Shown: positions 39,935-48,070, numbered from the stretch's first letter. The stretch is 51,649 bases of DNA from an uncultured Oscillospiraceae bacterium (GCA_944385885.1 CALWYY010000045.1:1-51649); one strand, 5' to 3'. The notes: generated by a model from the letters alone, not told the origin. Numbers and translations: made by a program.

Positions 39935-42199
39935 TTACAGGTACATGGCCAGGTTGTACGCCGCCTTGGTGGCGCCCCAGACCAGGCCGGCCTCAAAGGA
40001 ATCGCCGATATTGTAGACCTCCTTTGCCACATGCTCCTTTTGGCCCTCCAGGTACTGGGAGATATCCGCCCGGCGGCCCAGGGCATTGACAAACAGATCT
40101 GCGTGGTACTCCTCAACCACGGTTTCAGGGCCCATCTTGGGCGCCAGGGGATTTTCAATGTTTTTGGGAAGCACCGGCGTCCAGGTGCAATACGGATCCG
40201 GCGCTCCCTTAGAGATGTTCCGGCTGACAAACACCTTGCCGGGCTCAAAGGACTTAATAGTGGCGCAGTTGACCAGCCGGGCGCCGTTTTGCTCGATGTA
40301 GTGGATGAGGAAGCCCCGGTTGGCCGTGCAAGCGCCTTCCATAAAGTCGCCCAGCATATCAATGACGGTAATCCGGCAACCCTTTTCATAGCTCAGCCAG
40401 TAAGCGGTTTCCATACCAACGGCGCCGCCGCCCAGCACTACCACATTCTTGCTCTCGCCCAAAAGCTCCGGCTTACACAGGAGCTCGGTAGCCTCTACCA
40501 TGTTCACGGTATCGATACCGGGAATGGGCGGCGAGGCGCGCTTAGCCCCCACGGCATAGACCACCGCGTCGTAGTTCTGGGCCTTCAGGTACTCGGTGGT
40601 GGCATCCACGCCCAGGCGGATCTCCACCCCGGGCTGGGAAGCGACTTGGCGCTTGAGCCACTGCATATAGTTGGCCATATCATACTTGTTTTTGGGAACG
40701 GCCGCAGCATTGGCAATGCCGCCCAGCTCGCCGCTCTTTTCCAACAGTTCCACTTTATGGCCTCTCTGCGCCGCATAGAGGGCAAAATTCATGCCCGCCG
40801 GGCCGCCGCCGACTACACCGATTTTCTTGGGCACAGGAGCGGGAGGCATCACCTTCGGCAGCACATCCTCATGGCCGGTACGGGGATTAACTGCGCACTG
40901 GGGATGTCCGCCTTCCACAAACTCGTTGATGCAGCCTTCCTGGCAGCCGATGCAGGGCCGGATCTTGTCCACATCTCCAGCATAGGCCTTTTTGCACCAT
41001 TCCGGATCGGCCAGGACCGGCCGGCCCAGCATGATCATATCGCACCTGCCGTCCCGCAGGGCCTGCTCGTCCATGTCGGGATAGTTCAGCTTTCCTACCG
41101 CCACGATGGGAACGTCATATCCGGCGTTGGATTTAATCCCTTTTTCCTTGAAATATTCTTTGGCTACTTTGGCCACATCCAGGAAGCAGCCGGCGGGCAT
41201 ATAGGCCGGGGGATGGGGCAGCCACCAGTTGTCATAGCAGCCCAGGTCCACGTCAAATATATCTACCCCCGCTTTGACCAGGTTTTCCATATAGTCCAGG
41301 GTCTCGTAAATGCTCCGGCCATTTTTGAAATTCTTAAGGGTCTTGACGGTGTCCATCCGTCCGCCGTAGGTCTCCTCCAGGGCGCAGGACAGGTCGATCC
41401 GGTACATGATGGGGTACCAGGGATCGGTGCGCTTACGGATCTCCTTGACGGCATCAATGCCAAAGCGCTGCCAGTCGGCATACTTGCCCAGCTTCCGGCG
41501 GTTGAAGGCGGTGTTGGTCATCTGGTCCAGCAGATACCCCTCGTGGCCGTGCAGATAAACGCCGTCCAGGCCCATGGCCTTGGCGTCGGCGGCCCCCTGG
41601 CCGAAGTTCTTCACGATCCGGTTCAGCTCCAGATCCGTCAGCGGCCGGCAGGGAATTCCGGGTATGTAGAAGTTGGGGTTCCAGGAGGCGGATACAGGGG
41701 GGGTGAACTTGGTCAGGAGACACTGCGGGTTGCCTACGCGCCCCAGGCCGGCCGTCAGCTGGATAAAAATGCGGCTGTTACGGGCATGTACTCCCTGGGC
41801 AAGATCGCGCCAGCCCATGAAATTCGTCCGCGTAGCGTCGATGCGGGGAAAGTAGGAGAAGTTGCCTTTTTCCGTGACGGAAGGCTCGATGTGATGGCTA
41901 ATGGGGATCAAGCCTGTGGTCAGAAGGCCCACGCCGCCCTCCGCCCGCGCAAAGAAATACTCCCGCATCTTGTCATTGGGCCGTCCCGTTTCGTCCGCCA
42001 TCTGGACGTTGCCCATGGGGGCCATAACAAGACGGTTTTTGATGGTGAGGCGGTTTACCTGGATGGGGGAAAACATCGTGTCGTAAGGCCATAGCTCTTT
42101 GGTGTAGCGGGCGGTGCCGCCCGGCTGGTTCTCGCAATCCTGCTGTACCCAGTTGCCGTAGCTGTTTACAAGCCTTTCGACCAACACATCGGTTTTCAA
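39935..42199 (-). CDS. NADH:flavin oxidoreductase / 2,4-dienoyl-CoA reductase-like Fe-S flavoprotein
   Basis: The start is TTG at 42199, with GAGG upstream. The 754-aa protein has an FMN-binding TIM barrel (residues about 40-400, NRLVMAPMGN start), a 4Fe-4S motif CIGCQEGCINE with a later Cys (PQCAVNP), a FAD-binding VVGGGPAGMNFALY and a NAD(P)-binding VLGGGAVGMETAYW. This is the FadH/2-enoate reductase architecture (usual length about 640-680 aa), here with an N-terminal extension of about 40 residues. Such enzymes reduce C=C bonds conjugated to carbonyls or enoyl-CoA. It shares a divergent control region with the dehydratase-like cluster. Substrate unknown. Confidence 0.88.
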   Translation of the reverse strand: MKTDVLVERLVNSYGNWVQQDCENQPGGTARYTKELWPYDTMFSPIQVNRLTIKNRLVMAPMGNVQMADETGRPNDKMREYFFARAEGGVGLLTTGLIPISHHIEPSVTEKGNFSYFPRIDATRTNFMGWRDLAQGVHARNSRIFIQLTAGLGRVGNPQCLLTKFTPPVSASWNPNFYIPGIPCRPLTDLELNRIVKNFGQGAADAKAMGLDGVYLHGHEGYLLDQMTNTAFNRRKLGKYADWQRFGIDAVKEIRKRTDPWYPIMYRIDLSCALEETYGGRMDTVKTLKNFKNGRSIYETLDYMENLVKAGVDIFDVDLGCYDNWWLPHPPAYMPAGCFLDVAKVAKEYFKEKGIKSNAGYDVPIVAVGKLNYPDMDEQALRDGRCDMIMLGRPVLADPEWCKKAYAGDVDKIRPCIGCQEGCINEFVEGGHPQCAVNPRTGHEDVLPKVMPPAPVPKKIGVVGGGPAGMNFALYAAQRGHKVELLEKSGELGGIANAAAVPKNKYDMANYMQWLKRQVASQPGVEIRLGVDATTEYLKAQNYDAVVYAVGAKRASPPIPGIDTVNMVEATELLCKPELLGESKNVVVLGGGAVGMETAYWLSYEKGCRITVIDMLGDFMEGACTANRGFLIHYIEQNGARLVNCATIKSFEPGKVFVSRNISKGAPDPYCTWTPVLPKNIENPLAPKMGPETVVEEYHADLFVNALGRRADISQYLEGQKEHVAKEVYNIGDSFEAGLVWGATKAAYNLAMYL

Positions 42200-42265
42200 G
42201 CGAATTCCTCACTTTCTGAATAGATTTCCCTGTTGTATATCGCTCTGTTTTTAAACGCCGTGATT

Positions 42266-42294
42266 ATTTTAGCACAGTCAGAACATATATTCAA
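42266..42294 (-). promoter_or_regulatory. Promoter of the ene-reductase-like gene
   Basis: On the minus strand TTGAAT (42289-42294) and TAAAAT (42266-42271) are 17 bp apart; the -10 is preceded by GTGC (extended -10). Confidence 0.8.
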
Positions 42295-42313
42295 CAAAAA
42301 AATTATTATCTCC

Positions 42314-42342
42314 TTGATTCCCGCTATGAAATATGCTAAAAT
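42314..42342 (+). promoter_or_regulatory. Promoter of the dehydratase-like cluster
   Basis: TTGATT (42314-42319) and TAAAAT (42337-42342) are 17 bp apart; the -10 is preceded by ATGC. It mirrors the minus-strand promoter, with the two -35 boxes separated by only 19 AT-rich bases. Confidence 0.82.
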
Positions 42343-42418
42343 ATGATGGAATTATTCCTGGGGTTATGTTGCTTTTTTAACAAAAAAGTGGTAAGTGTTG
42401 GAAAGAGGAGACGAGAAA

Positions 42419-43180
42419 ATGGGCGGAGCAAAAGTTATCGCGGTATCTGGCAAGGGTGGTGTTGGAAAAACGACACTTGCCGGGGCAATGGTACGGCGGC
42501 TGACCGAGGCAAAGCCGCAGGCACGGATTTTGGCCATAGACGCGGACCCGGCAGTGGGGCTGTCCACCTGCTTAGGGGTGGAGGTTCGCCTGACGTTGGA
42601 CGACATTCGCAAGACCATCATCGACAACGTGGAGGAGGGCCGCACAAAAGAGGCGCTGGAACTGGTGGAGGAGTCCCGGTTTCGGATTTTTGACGCGCTG
42701 GTGGAGACCAACGGCTTTGCTTTTTTGGCCATCGGACGCCCGGAAGCCACCGGGTGCTACTGCAAAATCAACGCCTACCTGAAAGACGTGATTTCCGTAC
42801 TGGCCGACCAGTTCGACTATGTGGTAGTGGACGGGGAAGCGGGGATTGAACAGGTCAACCGCCGGGTACTGGAGCGTGTGACCCATCTTCTTCTGGTCAC
42901 CGACCAGAGCCGCAAGGGGGTTCAGGTGGCCGGCACCATTAAGAAGGTTGCGGATGATCTGGTGATGTACGACCGGATCGGCGCCGCGGTCAACCGGGTC
43001 ACCAATCCCGATCTGAACCAGTATATTGCCATTCCCGGCGTCGAGATCCTGGCCTATATTGGCTCCGATGAGCATCACGCGGCCAACGACATCCGGGGCC
43101 GGAGCGTTTTTGATCTGCCGCCGGAATCCAACGTGTACCGGGGAGCCGGAGAGATCCTGGAGAAATTCGGGCTTTTGTAA
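42419..43180 (+). CDS. CooC-like MinD-family ATPase with CxC motif
   Basis: ATG 42419 has GAGGAG 8 nt upstream; the 253-aa protein begins KVIAVSGKGGVGKTTLAG, the deviant Walker A of MinD/ParA ATPases with the signature Lys. A second switch is IDADPAVGLST. Cys113 and Cys115 in TGCYCKIN match the CxC motif with which CooC dimers bind Ni or Zn. CooC/AcsF proteins load Ni into CO dehydrogenase or acetyl-CoA synthase. No such enzyme is in the window, but an ACS-like domain protein ends this cluster. A role in assembling or gating the neighbouring Fe-S proteins is inferred. Confidence 0.85.
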   Translation: MGGAKVIAVSGKGGVGKTTLAGAMVRRLTEAKPQARILAIDADPAVGLSTCLGVEVRLTLDDIRKTIIDNVEEGRTKEALELVEESRFRIFDALVETNGFAFLAIGRPEATGCYCKINAYLKDVISVLADQFDYVVVDGEAGIEQVNRRVLERVTHLLLVTDQSRKGVQVAGTIKKVADDLVMYDRIGAAVNRVTNPDLNQYIAIPGVEILAYIGSDEHHAANDIRGRSVFDLPPESNVYRGAGEILEKFGLL

Positions 43181-43241
43181 CATGTGGGCGCAATTTGTTT
43201 TTTATACAGGTATACACTTTAAGGAAAAAGGGGTGTGACAT

Positions 43242-44438
43242 TTGAAGGATCTTAAGCATCTGATCTACTTTGAAAAGCTCCTGGAGGATGCCAACAACGA
43301 GCTGGTGCGAAAAGCGCAGGAGTCCGGGAAACTTGCTATGGGCTACACCTGCTACCACGTCCCCGAGGTGCTTCTCAACGTAGACAACTGTTTCTCCGTT
43401 CGGCTGAGGGCCCCGAACACGGGTTCCATTGAGATCGCGACCTATTACATGTCCAACTATACCTGCGAATACGCCCGGGCTCTGACGGAGAGGGCCATTG
43501 AGGGGGGATATCAGTTCCTGGACGCCATGCTGGGCGTGGACGCCTGTTCCATGATGAACCGTGCCATGGAGCACTTCGGTATCCTACAGGTCAACGACAA
43601 GCCCAATTTCTTTGTGACCCACGCGGATATACCGTTTAAAATTACCGACTACGCGCTGGACGCCTACGTAAAGCAGATGCGGCTGCGGGTACTGGGGCAG
43701 ATGCATGAAAAGTACGGGGTGGACGTATCCGATGCCGCCATACGCAAGGCGCTAAAGACCCACAACGAGGTCTGCCGGATTCTGACGGAGCTGGGCCAGC
43801 TGCGGAAGCTGGAGAATCCGCCTATCACCGGATACGAGTACCACGTGATGAACGTAGTATCCTACTGCTGTCCCAAGGAGCTGATCCTGCCCTACCTGAA
43901 GGAGACCCTTACGGAGGTAAAGCGGCGCAAGCCGGACGCCAAGCCCTGGTACCGGGCCCGGGTAGCCATTGTGGGCAGCGAAATCGACGATCCATCCCTG
44001 ACGAAGCTGATCGAGGGCTGCGGCGCTTTTGTGGTCTCCGACCGCTACTGCTTCGGTTCCACCCCTGGACGGGAGGTTATCGAGATTAACGACCAGGAGG
44101 ATGCGCTCACCCAAATTTGCCGCCACTATCTGGAGCATTCCGAGTGTGCCCGGTACATATCCGATGAAAAAGTCAAGCAGCGCCGGGAAACGTCGGACCG
44201 GCTGGCCCGGGAGTATAACGCCGAGGGGATCATTTACGAGCAGATGAAATACTGCGACTACTGGGGCTTTGAGCGGGCGCTGGTGAGCCATGTGATGGCC
44301 GAGGAATATAACTGGCCAATTCTTTCGATTGACCGGCTGTACAACAACGGCAACTCCGGCCAGCTTCGCACCCGGGTACAGGCCTTTGTGGAGTCCCTGG
44401 AGATCAAGCGCATCCGCAAAGAGGGAGGTAAGGACTGA
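43242..44438 (+). CDS. 2-hydroxyacyl-CoA dehydratase / benzoyl-CoA reductase family, smaller subunit
   Basis: The start is TTG at 43242 with AAAGGGG upstream (in-frame GTG before it is followed by a stop). The 398-aa protein has the HgdB/BcrC pattern of cluster-binding Cys: Cys37 (GYTCYHVPE), Cys75 (NYTCEYAR), Cys102 (VDACSMMNR, in place of the usual S-C-D-G) and Cys338 (MKYCDYWGFE). These enzymes use a 4Fe-4S or double-cubane cluster, powered by an ATP-driven activase, for radical dehydration or reduction of acyl-CoA. The family also has members of unknown substrate. Its 3' end overlaps the next ATG by one base. Confidence 0.85.
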   Translation: MKDLKHLIYFEKLLEDANNELVRKAQESGKLAMGYTCYHVPEVLLNVDNCFSVRLRAPNTGSIEIATYYMSNYTCEYARALTERAIEGGYQFLDAMLGVDACSMMNRAMEHFGILQVNDKPNFFVTHADIPFKITDYALDAYVKQMRLRVLGQMHEKYGVDVSDAAIRKALKTHNEVCRILTELGQLRKLENPPITGYEYHVMNVVSYCCPKELILPYLKETLTEVKRRKPDAKPWYRARVAIVGSEIDDPSLTKLIEGCGAFVVSDRYCFGSTPGREVIEINDQEDALTQICRHYLEHSECARYISDEKVKQRRETSDRLAREYNAEGIIYEQMKYCDYWGFERALVSHVMAEEYNWPILSIDRLYNNGNSGQLRTRVQAFVESLEIKRIRKEGGKD

Positions 44439-46225
44439 TGGCAAAGACCCCGAAATACCCCAATCCCGCGTTTTTCCGCGCCAAAAACAATATAGACTGG
44501 GCGGCGCAGGGGAAGAACCTAAAGGAAGTTTTTGAAATCTGCAAGGATATGCTGGCGGAGACCGACTGGAAGCAGTTTGCAAACCGGCAGGTCAAGGGCT
44601 GGAAGGACTTTGGGGCCCGGGCGGCAGAGGAATATCGGGCGTTCATGGACAGCCCCCGGCAGGAAAAAATTGACGCCATCCTCCACGGGGAAAAGCACCT
44701 GGGGCGCCTGTACAAGTCCGGCGCCATGGCAACCGTGCGCCGGGAGTGGCGGGGTATTGGCGACACAGCGTACGATTTCGGCCGCTGGCTCAAGACTTGG
44801 GGCATGCTCCTGGCCACCTTCAGCAAGGATTTGGTACCGGCCCTCAACGCGGCGCTGTATTACCGGTGGATGATCTCCTATTTCTGCTGCCACTCCTTCA
44901 TGGATAAGAACACCATGGGCCAGCGGGGAGCGGCCCTGCGCATGAGCCATCTGATGATCTTCGATATATTCCGCTATGTTGCGGAGAACCTGGTCCTCCA
45001 GGCCAAGGGCGACCGGAAAAATGGCAACAGCGCGGAGCTGAACAAGAAGGTCGTCCTCTTCGACGAGATGACCATGGCGCAGATTATGGCCGGGTTCCCC
45101 GATCTGATTGGCATACCCTACCAGCTGTTTGCGGTGTTCCTGGTCTCGGAGATCGACCAGCTTACCTGTGTGCCGTACATTGACGCGGTGGAGAGCTTCG
45201 GCCTGCCGGCGGACACCTGCCCGGTGCCCTCCAGCGAATGCGGCGCCATTGTCCTGGACGCCCTTCCCCACATGGGCACGTGCTTTATCTCCAGCTCCAT
45301 GCCCTGCGACGGCTCCACTATGGCCTCCTCCTATGTGGCCCGCCGTTTTCCGGATCTGCCGGTATTCCATCTGTGCTTCCCGGTACGGTACGAGGATGAG
45401 GAGACGGTGCAGTGCGCGGCTGAGGATATCAAGGCCTGTATCCGCTTTATTGAGGAGCAGACGGGTGCCAAGTGGAATTGGGACGCCTATTTTGCCGCCA
45501 TGAAGCGCTTTAACCGGGAGACAGCCTACGAGATGGAGAAATGGAGCGTCAACCAGACGCCCTATCCCCAGATTATTGGCCCGTGCTACGAGCTCTACCG
45601 GAAGTGGAGCTATGAGATGGACGGCGGGGTGGATCCCCGGAGCATCAAGACGTTTGAAAAGGTCAACAAGATTATGCTCAAGGCCTATCAGCGTAAGGAG
45701 GAGGCTTGGCCCGGGAAGATGCGCTACCGCGCCATTGTGTGGTCCTGCCCGGCCCATTACTATGCCAATTTCTCAAACTGGCTGGCCAACTGCTGGGGCA
45801 TCAACGTCCTGGTAGAGATGGAGAGCCTAAACTTTACCAAACAGCTGGAGACCCAGGACAAGGAAGAGGCTATGCGTGACCTGGGCCGGCTGTACGAGCG
45901 CATGGTCATGCGCCGGCATACCAACGGCGGGTACCGGCACGTGGTGGATGAGCTGTGGAAGCAGTGCGAGATATGGAACATTGACATCATTATCATGTAC
46001 CAGAACGTGGCGTGCAAAAACATGGCCACGTTGCAAGGAATCCTAGACGAACAGGCCCGGCAGCAGGACCGGCGAATGATCTGGATTGAACATGATCTGA
46101 TGGATCCCCGTACCGTTTCCCGGCGCGCCATGCGCGACAAAGTAAATAACTATATGCGTACCGTTATGAACGCCGAGCCGGTGGACCCGTCCCTGGTGGA
46201 CTTCGAGGACGACGTTACCTGGTAA
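44438..46225 (+). CDS. 2-hydroxyacyl-CoA dehydratase / benzoyl-CoA reductase family, larger subunit
   Basis: The 595-aa protein is longer than usual HgdA/BcrB subunits (about 400-480 aa) because of an N-terminal helical region of about 130-200 residues. The family core carries Cys261 and Cys268 (DTCPVPSSECG), Cys290 with Asp-Gly (MPCDGSTMASSY) and a late Cys (NVACKNMATL). It should form a heterodimer with the upstream product and receive electrons from the downstream activase. The start overlaps the upstream stop (TGATGG). The substrate is unknown; no CoA-transferase is adjacent, but an acyl-CoA synthetase is 2.8 kb downstream. Confidence 0.85.
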   Translation: MAKTPKYPNPAFFRAKNNIDWAAQGKNLKEVFEICKDMLAETDWKQFANRQVKGWKDFGARAAEEYRAFMDSPRQEKIDAILHGEKHLGRLYKSGAMATVRREWRGIGDTAYDFGRWLKTWGMLLATFSKDLVPALNAALYYRWMISYFCCHSFMDKNTMGQRGAALRMSHLMIFDIFRYVAENLVLQAKGDRKNGNSAELNKKVVLFDEMTMAQIMAGFPDLIGIPYQLFAVFLVSEIDQLTCVPYIDAVESFGLPADTCPVPSSECGAIVLDALPHMGTCFISSSMPCDGSTMASSYVARRFPDLPVFHLCFPVRYEDEETVQCAAEDIKACIRFIEEQTGAKWNWDAYFAAMKRFNRETAYEMEKWSVNQTPYPQIIGPCYELYRKWSYEMDGGVDPRSIKTFEKVNKIMLKAYQRKEEAWPGKMRYRAIVWSCPAHYYANFSNWLANCWGINVLVEMESLNFTKQLETQDKEEAMRDLGRLYERMVMRRHTNGGYRHVVDELWKQCEIWNIDIIIMYQNVACKNMATLQGILDEQARQQDRRMIWIEHDLMDPRTVSRRAMRDKVNNYMRTVMNAEPVDPSLVDFEDDVTW

Positions 46226-46277
46226 GAGCGAGAGAATCTGCGCAAGTTTGAAGAAAAATTGGGAGGTTATTTGAGAA

Positions 46278-47084
46278 ATGGCTAAGAAATATTTTGCCGG
46301 CTGCGATGTGGGCTCTACCTATACGAAAGCGGTCATCCTGGACGAGGACGGGAACATTGTCGCCCATACCACCATCAAAAGCAAGATTAACTCCGAGCAG
46401 TCGGCCAAGATTGCCATGGACGAGGTCATCGGCCAGGTACCGGATCTGCAGTCCGCGGAGGATCTCACCTATCTGATCGGTACCGGCTACGGGCGCAACA
46501 AAGTCCCCTTTGCCGATGAGAACATCTCCGAGATCAGCTGCCATGCTATGGGGGTGCACGTGACGGATCCCACGGTAAAGGCCATTATCGACATCGGCGG
46601 CCAGGACGTGAAGGGCATCAGCATTGACGCCGATGGCACGGTAAAGAACTTTGCCATGAACGATAAATGCGCCGCCGGCACAGGCCGGTTCTACGAGGCT
46701 ATGGCCCGGTCCTTTGAAATGACCCTGCCGGAGTTTTCGGCCCTGTCCCTGAACGCGAAAAACGTAATCCCCATCACGGCCCAGTGCACCGTCTTTGCCG
46801 AGTCGGAGGTAATCACTCTGGTGGGAGAGGGCAAGCCCATGGATGAGATCGCCGCCGGCATCCAGATGGCCGTGGCCAAGCGGTGCTTCGTCATGGCCAA
46901 AAAAGCCGGCGCCACGGACAGCATTACCCTTACAGGCGGCTGTGCGAAGAATGCCGGCCTGAAACAGGCCATCGAGCATGTGCTGAAGCTTAAGGTCATT
47001 GATCTGAAAACCGATCCCCAGCTTATGGGCGCCCTGGGCGCCGCGGAATATGCCCGTCAGAAGGGTCTTGCGAAAGGAGCCTGA
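46278..47084 (+). CDS. Acyl-CoA dehydratase activase (HgdC/BcrAD/BadFG family)
   Basis: The 268-aa ASKHA ATPase has phosphate-1 motif CDVGSTYTKAV, phosphate-2 IIDIGGQDVK, the cluster-ligand Cys131 (NDKCAAGTGRF) and Cys170 (TAQCTVFAESE), and GGCAKNAGL in the adenosine site. In the family the homodimer holds one 4Fe-4S cluster between the two Cys of each subunit and fires a low-potential electron into the dehydratase/reductase on ATP hydrolysis. Length is normal for HgdC. GGGAGG lies 11 nt upstream. Confidence 0.95.
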   Translation: MAKKYFAGCDVGSTYTKAVILDEDGNIVAHTTIKSKINSEQSAKIAMDEVIGQVPDLQSAEDLTYLIGTGYGRNKVPFADENISEISCHAMGVHVTDPTVKAIIDIGGQDVKGISIDADGTVKNFAMNDKCAAGTGRFYEAMARSFEMTLPEFSALSLNAKNVIPITAQCTVFAESEVITLVGEGKPMDEIAAGIQMAVAKRCFVMAKKAGATDSITLTGGCAKNAGLKQAIEHVLKLKVIDLKTDPQLMGALGAAEYARQKGLAKGA

Positions 47085-47086
47085 AC

Positions 47087-47254
47087 ATGAAAAAGTTCTG
47101 GAAAATTTTTGGAAGGGTCGCCGGCATTCTTACGGCAGTCATCGGCGTTCTGTTTGTGGTCTACTTCTGGAATCTGGATCAGAAACTGATGGCCTGGGCC
47201 TATACCCAGGTAAACAAGATCTTTGACCGGAAGAAAGTGGACATTAAGTTCTGA
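47087..47254 (+). CDS. Small single-span membrane protein, 55 aa
   Basis: A 56-codon frame starts at ATG 47087 with AAAGGAG 7 nt upstream. The product has a basic start (MKKFWKIFGR), one hydrophobic helix (residues about 11-28), then an amphipathic C-terminal part ending in a basic KKVDIKF. It starts 2 nt after the activase stop and overlaps the next ATG, so it is translated as part of the cluster. It could anchor the neighbouring proteins at the membrane (inference). No family recognised. Confidence 0.8.
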   Translation: MKKFWKIFGRVAGILTAVIGVLFVVYFWNLDQKLMAWAYTQVNKIFDRKKVDIKF

Positions 47255-47976
47255 TGGAACTGTACAATTCCTACATTCAAGCCGCGGAGGAACTGCTGGC
47301 CGGTTCCTCCGTGGAACGATGGGACTATGACCCCGCCCGGTGCTGGCCGGATGTGGGGAGCAACGAGCTCGTAATGCAGCGGGAGGCCGCCTTTGAGCTG
47401 GGCGGGAGCGGGTCTCCGGCGGTGAGTTTTGCCTGTTTTACCACAGACGAAAAGCTCATTGGGCGGGATGAGGTATGGCTCTGCGGGCCTGACCTGGATC
47501 GGATTCGCGGCGACAGCCCCTTTGCTCGAATGGTATTTTTCTCTGTGCAGGACATTGGAGAGGCCGACGAGGCGTATCGGGCGATCCAGGAGATTGAGTT
47601 TGCCAAATACCACGTCCACCCCAAGGGCTATATGACCCGCGCCCTTTCAGAAGAATGCCGGGAGCAGGTGCGTGTCAGCCGCGCCGCTGTGAAGGAGGGC
47701 ATATCCTTCCGCCGCGTAGGTTTTGACTACATCCGGAAATACAAGGAAAATGAAAACGTCCGGAACGTGCGCGTCATTTTTCTCACCCGGCCGGATCTTG
47801 ATTACGGCGCCGTCCGGGAGGCTGGGAAAAAAGTGGGGGAGATCACCCGGTCCCTGAGCACAATCCTGGAGGGCATCCCAACCGACTGTGATTCCTGCGG
47901 CCTCCGGTCTATCTGCGACGAGGTGGAGGGGATGCGAGAGCTGCATTTTCGGCAGTCAGGCAAGAATCCAGGCTGA
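47254..47976 (+). CDS. Stand-alone protein resembling the middle domain of acetyl-CoA synthase (AcsB/CdhC), with C-terminal Cys motif
   Basis: The 240-aa protein aligns by eye with the region of AcsB just before the A-cluster. AFELGGSGSPA and VWLCGPDLDRI correspond to the MGGNRTPAFELV and VIGPDIDQI parts, VRVSRAAVKEGISFRRVG to LRVSKDAVAKGFRFKNYG, and VRVIFLTRPDLDYGAVREAGKK to the VQVTIFTDEAKV strand-helix. Where AcsB continues into its Ni-Fe A-cluster, this protein ends with Cys212, Cys215 and Cys221 (DCDSCGLRSIC) and stops soon after. It lacks the CODH-binding N-terminal domain and most of the A-cluster domain. Role unknown; metal or Fe-S binding is likely (inference). Confidence 0.72.
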   Translation: MELYNSYIQAAEELLAGSSVERWDYDPARCWPDVGSNELVMQREAAFELGGSGSPAVSFACFTTDEKLIGRDEVWLCGPDLDRIRGDSPFARMVFFSVQDIGEADEAYRAIQEIEFAKYHVHPKGYMTRALSEECREQVRVSRAAVKEGISFRRVGFDYIRKYKENENVRNVRVIFLTRPDLDYGAVREAGKKVGEITRSLSTILEGIPTDCDSCGLRSICDEVEGMRELHFRQSGKNPG

Positions 47977-48000
47977 GTTACCAGAGCAGCCGCTTTTTCG

Positions 48001-48036
48001 GCCGCCCTGCAGAGATTTCTCTGCAGGGCGGCTGTT
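48001..48036 (+). terminator. Terminator of the dehydratase-like cluster
   Basis: A 15-bp stem (48001-48015/48018-48032) lies 25 nt after the last gene and is followed by TGTTTG. Confidence 0.82.
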
Positions 48037-48070
48037 TGAGGATAATAGAGCGGTATTCCCCGTACAAAAT

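Noticed and set aside
39803-42094. Open frame of 763 codons on the plus strand
   Set aside because: It is antisense to the ene-reductase-like gene, which has clear domains, promoter and ribosome binding site; the plus frame shows no family features.
44519-45757. Open frame of 412 codons on the minus strand
   Set aside because: It is antisense to the large dehydratase-like subunit and has no recognisable domain or start site.
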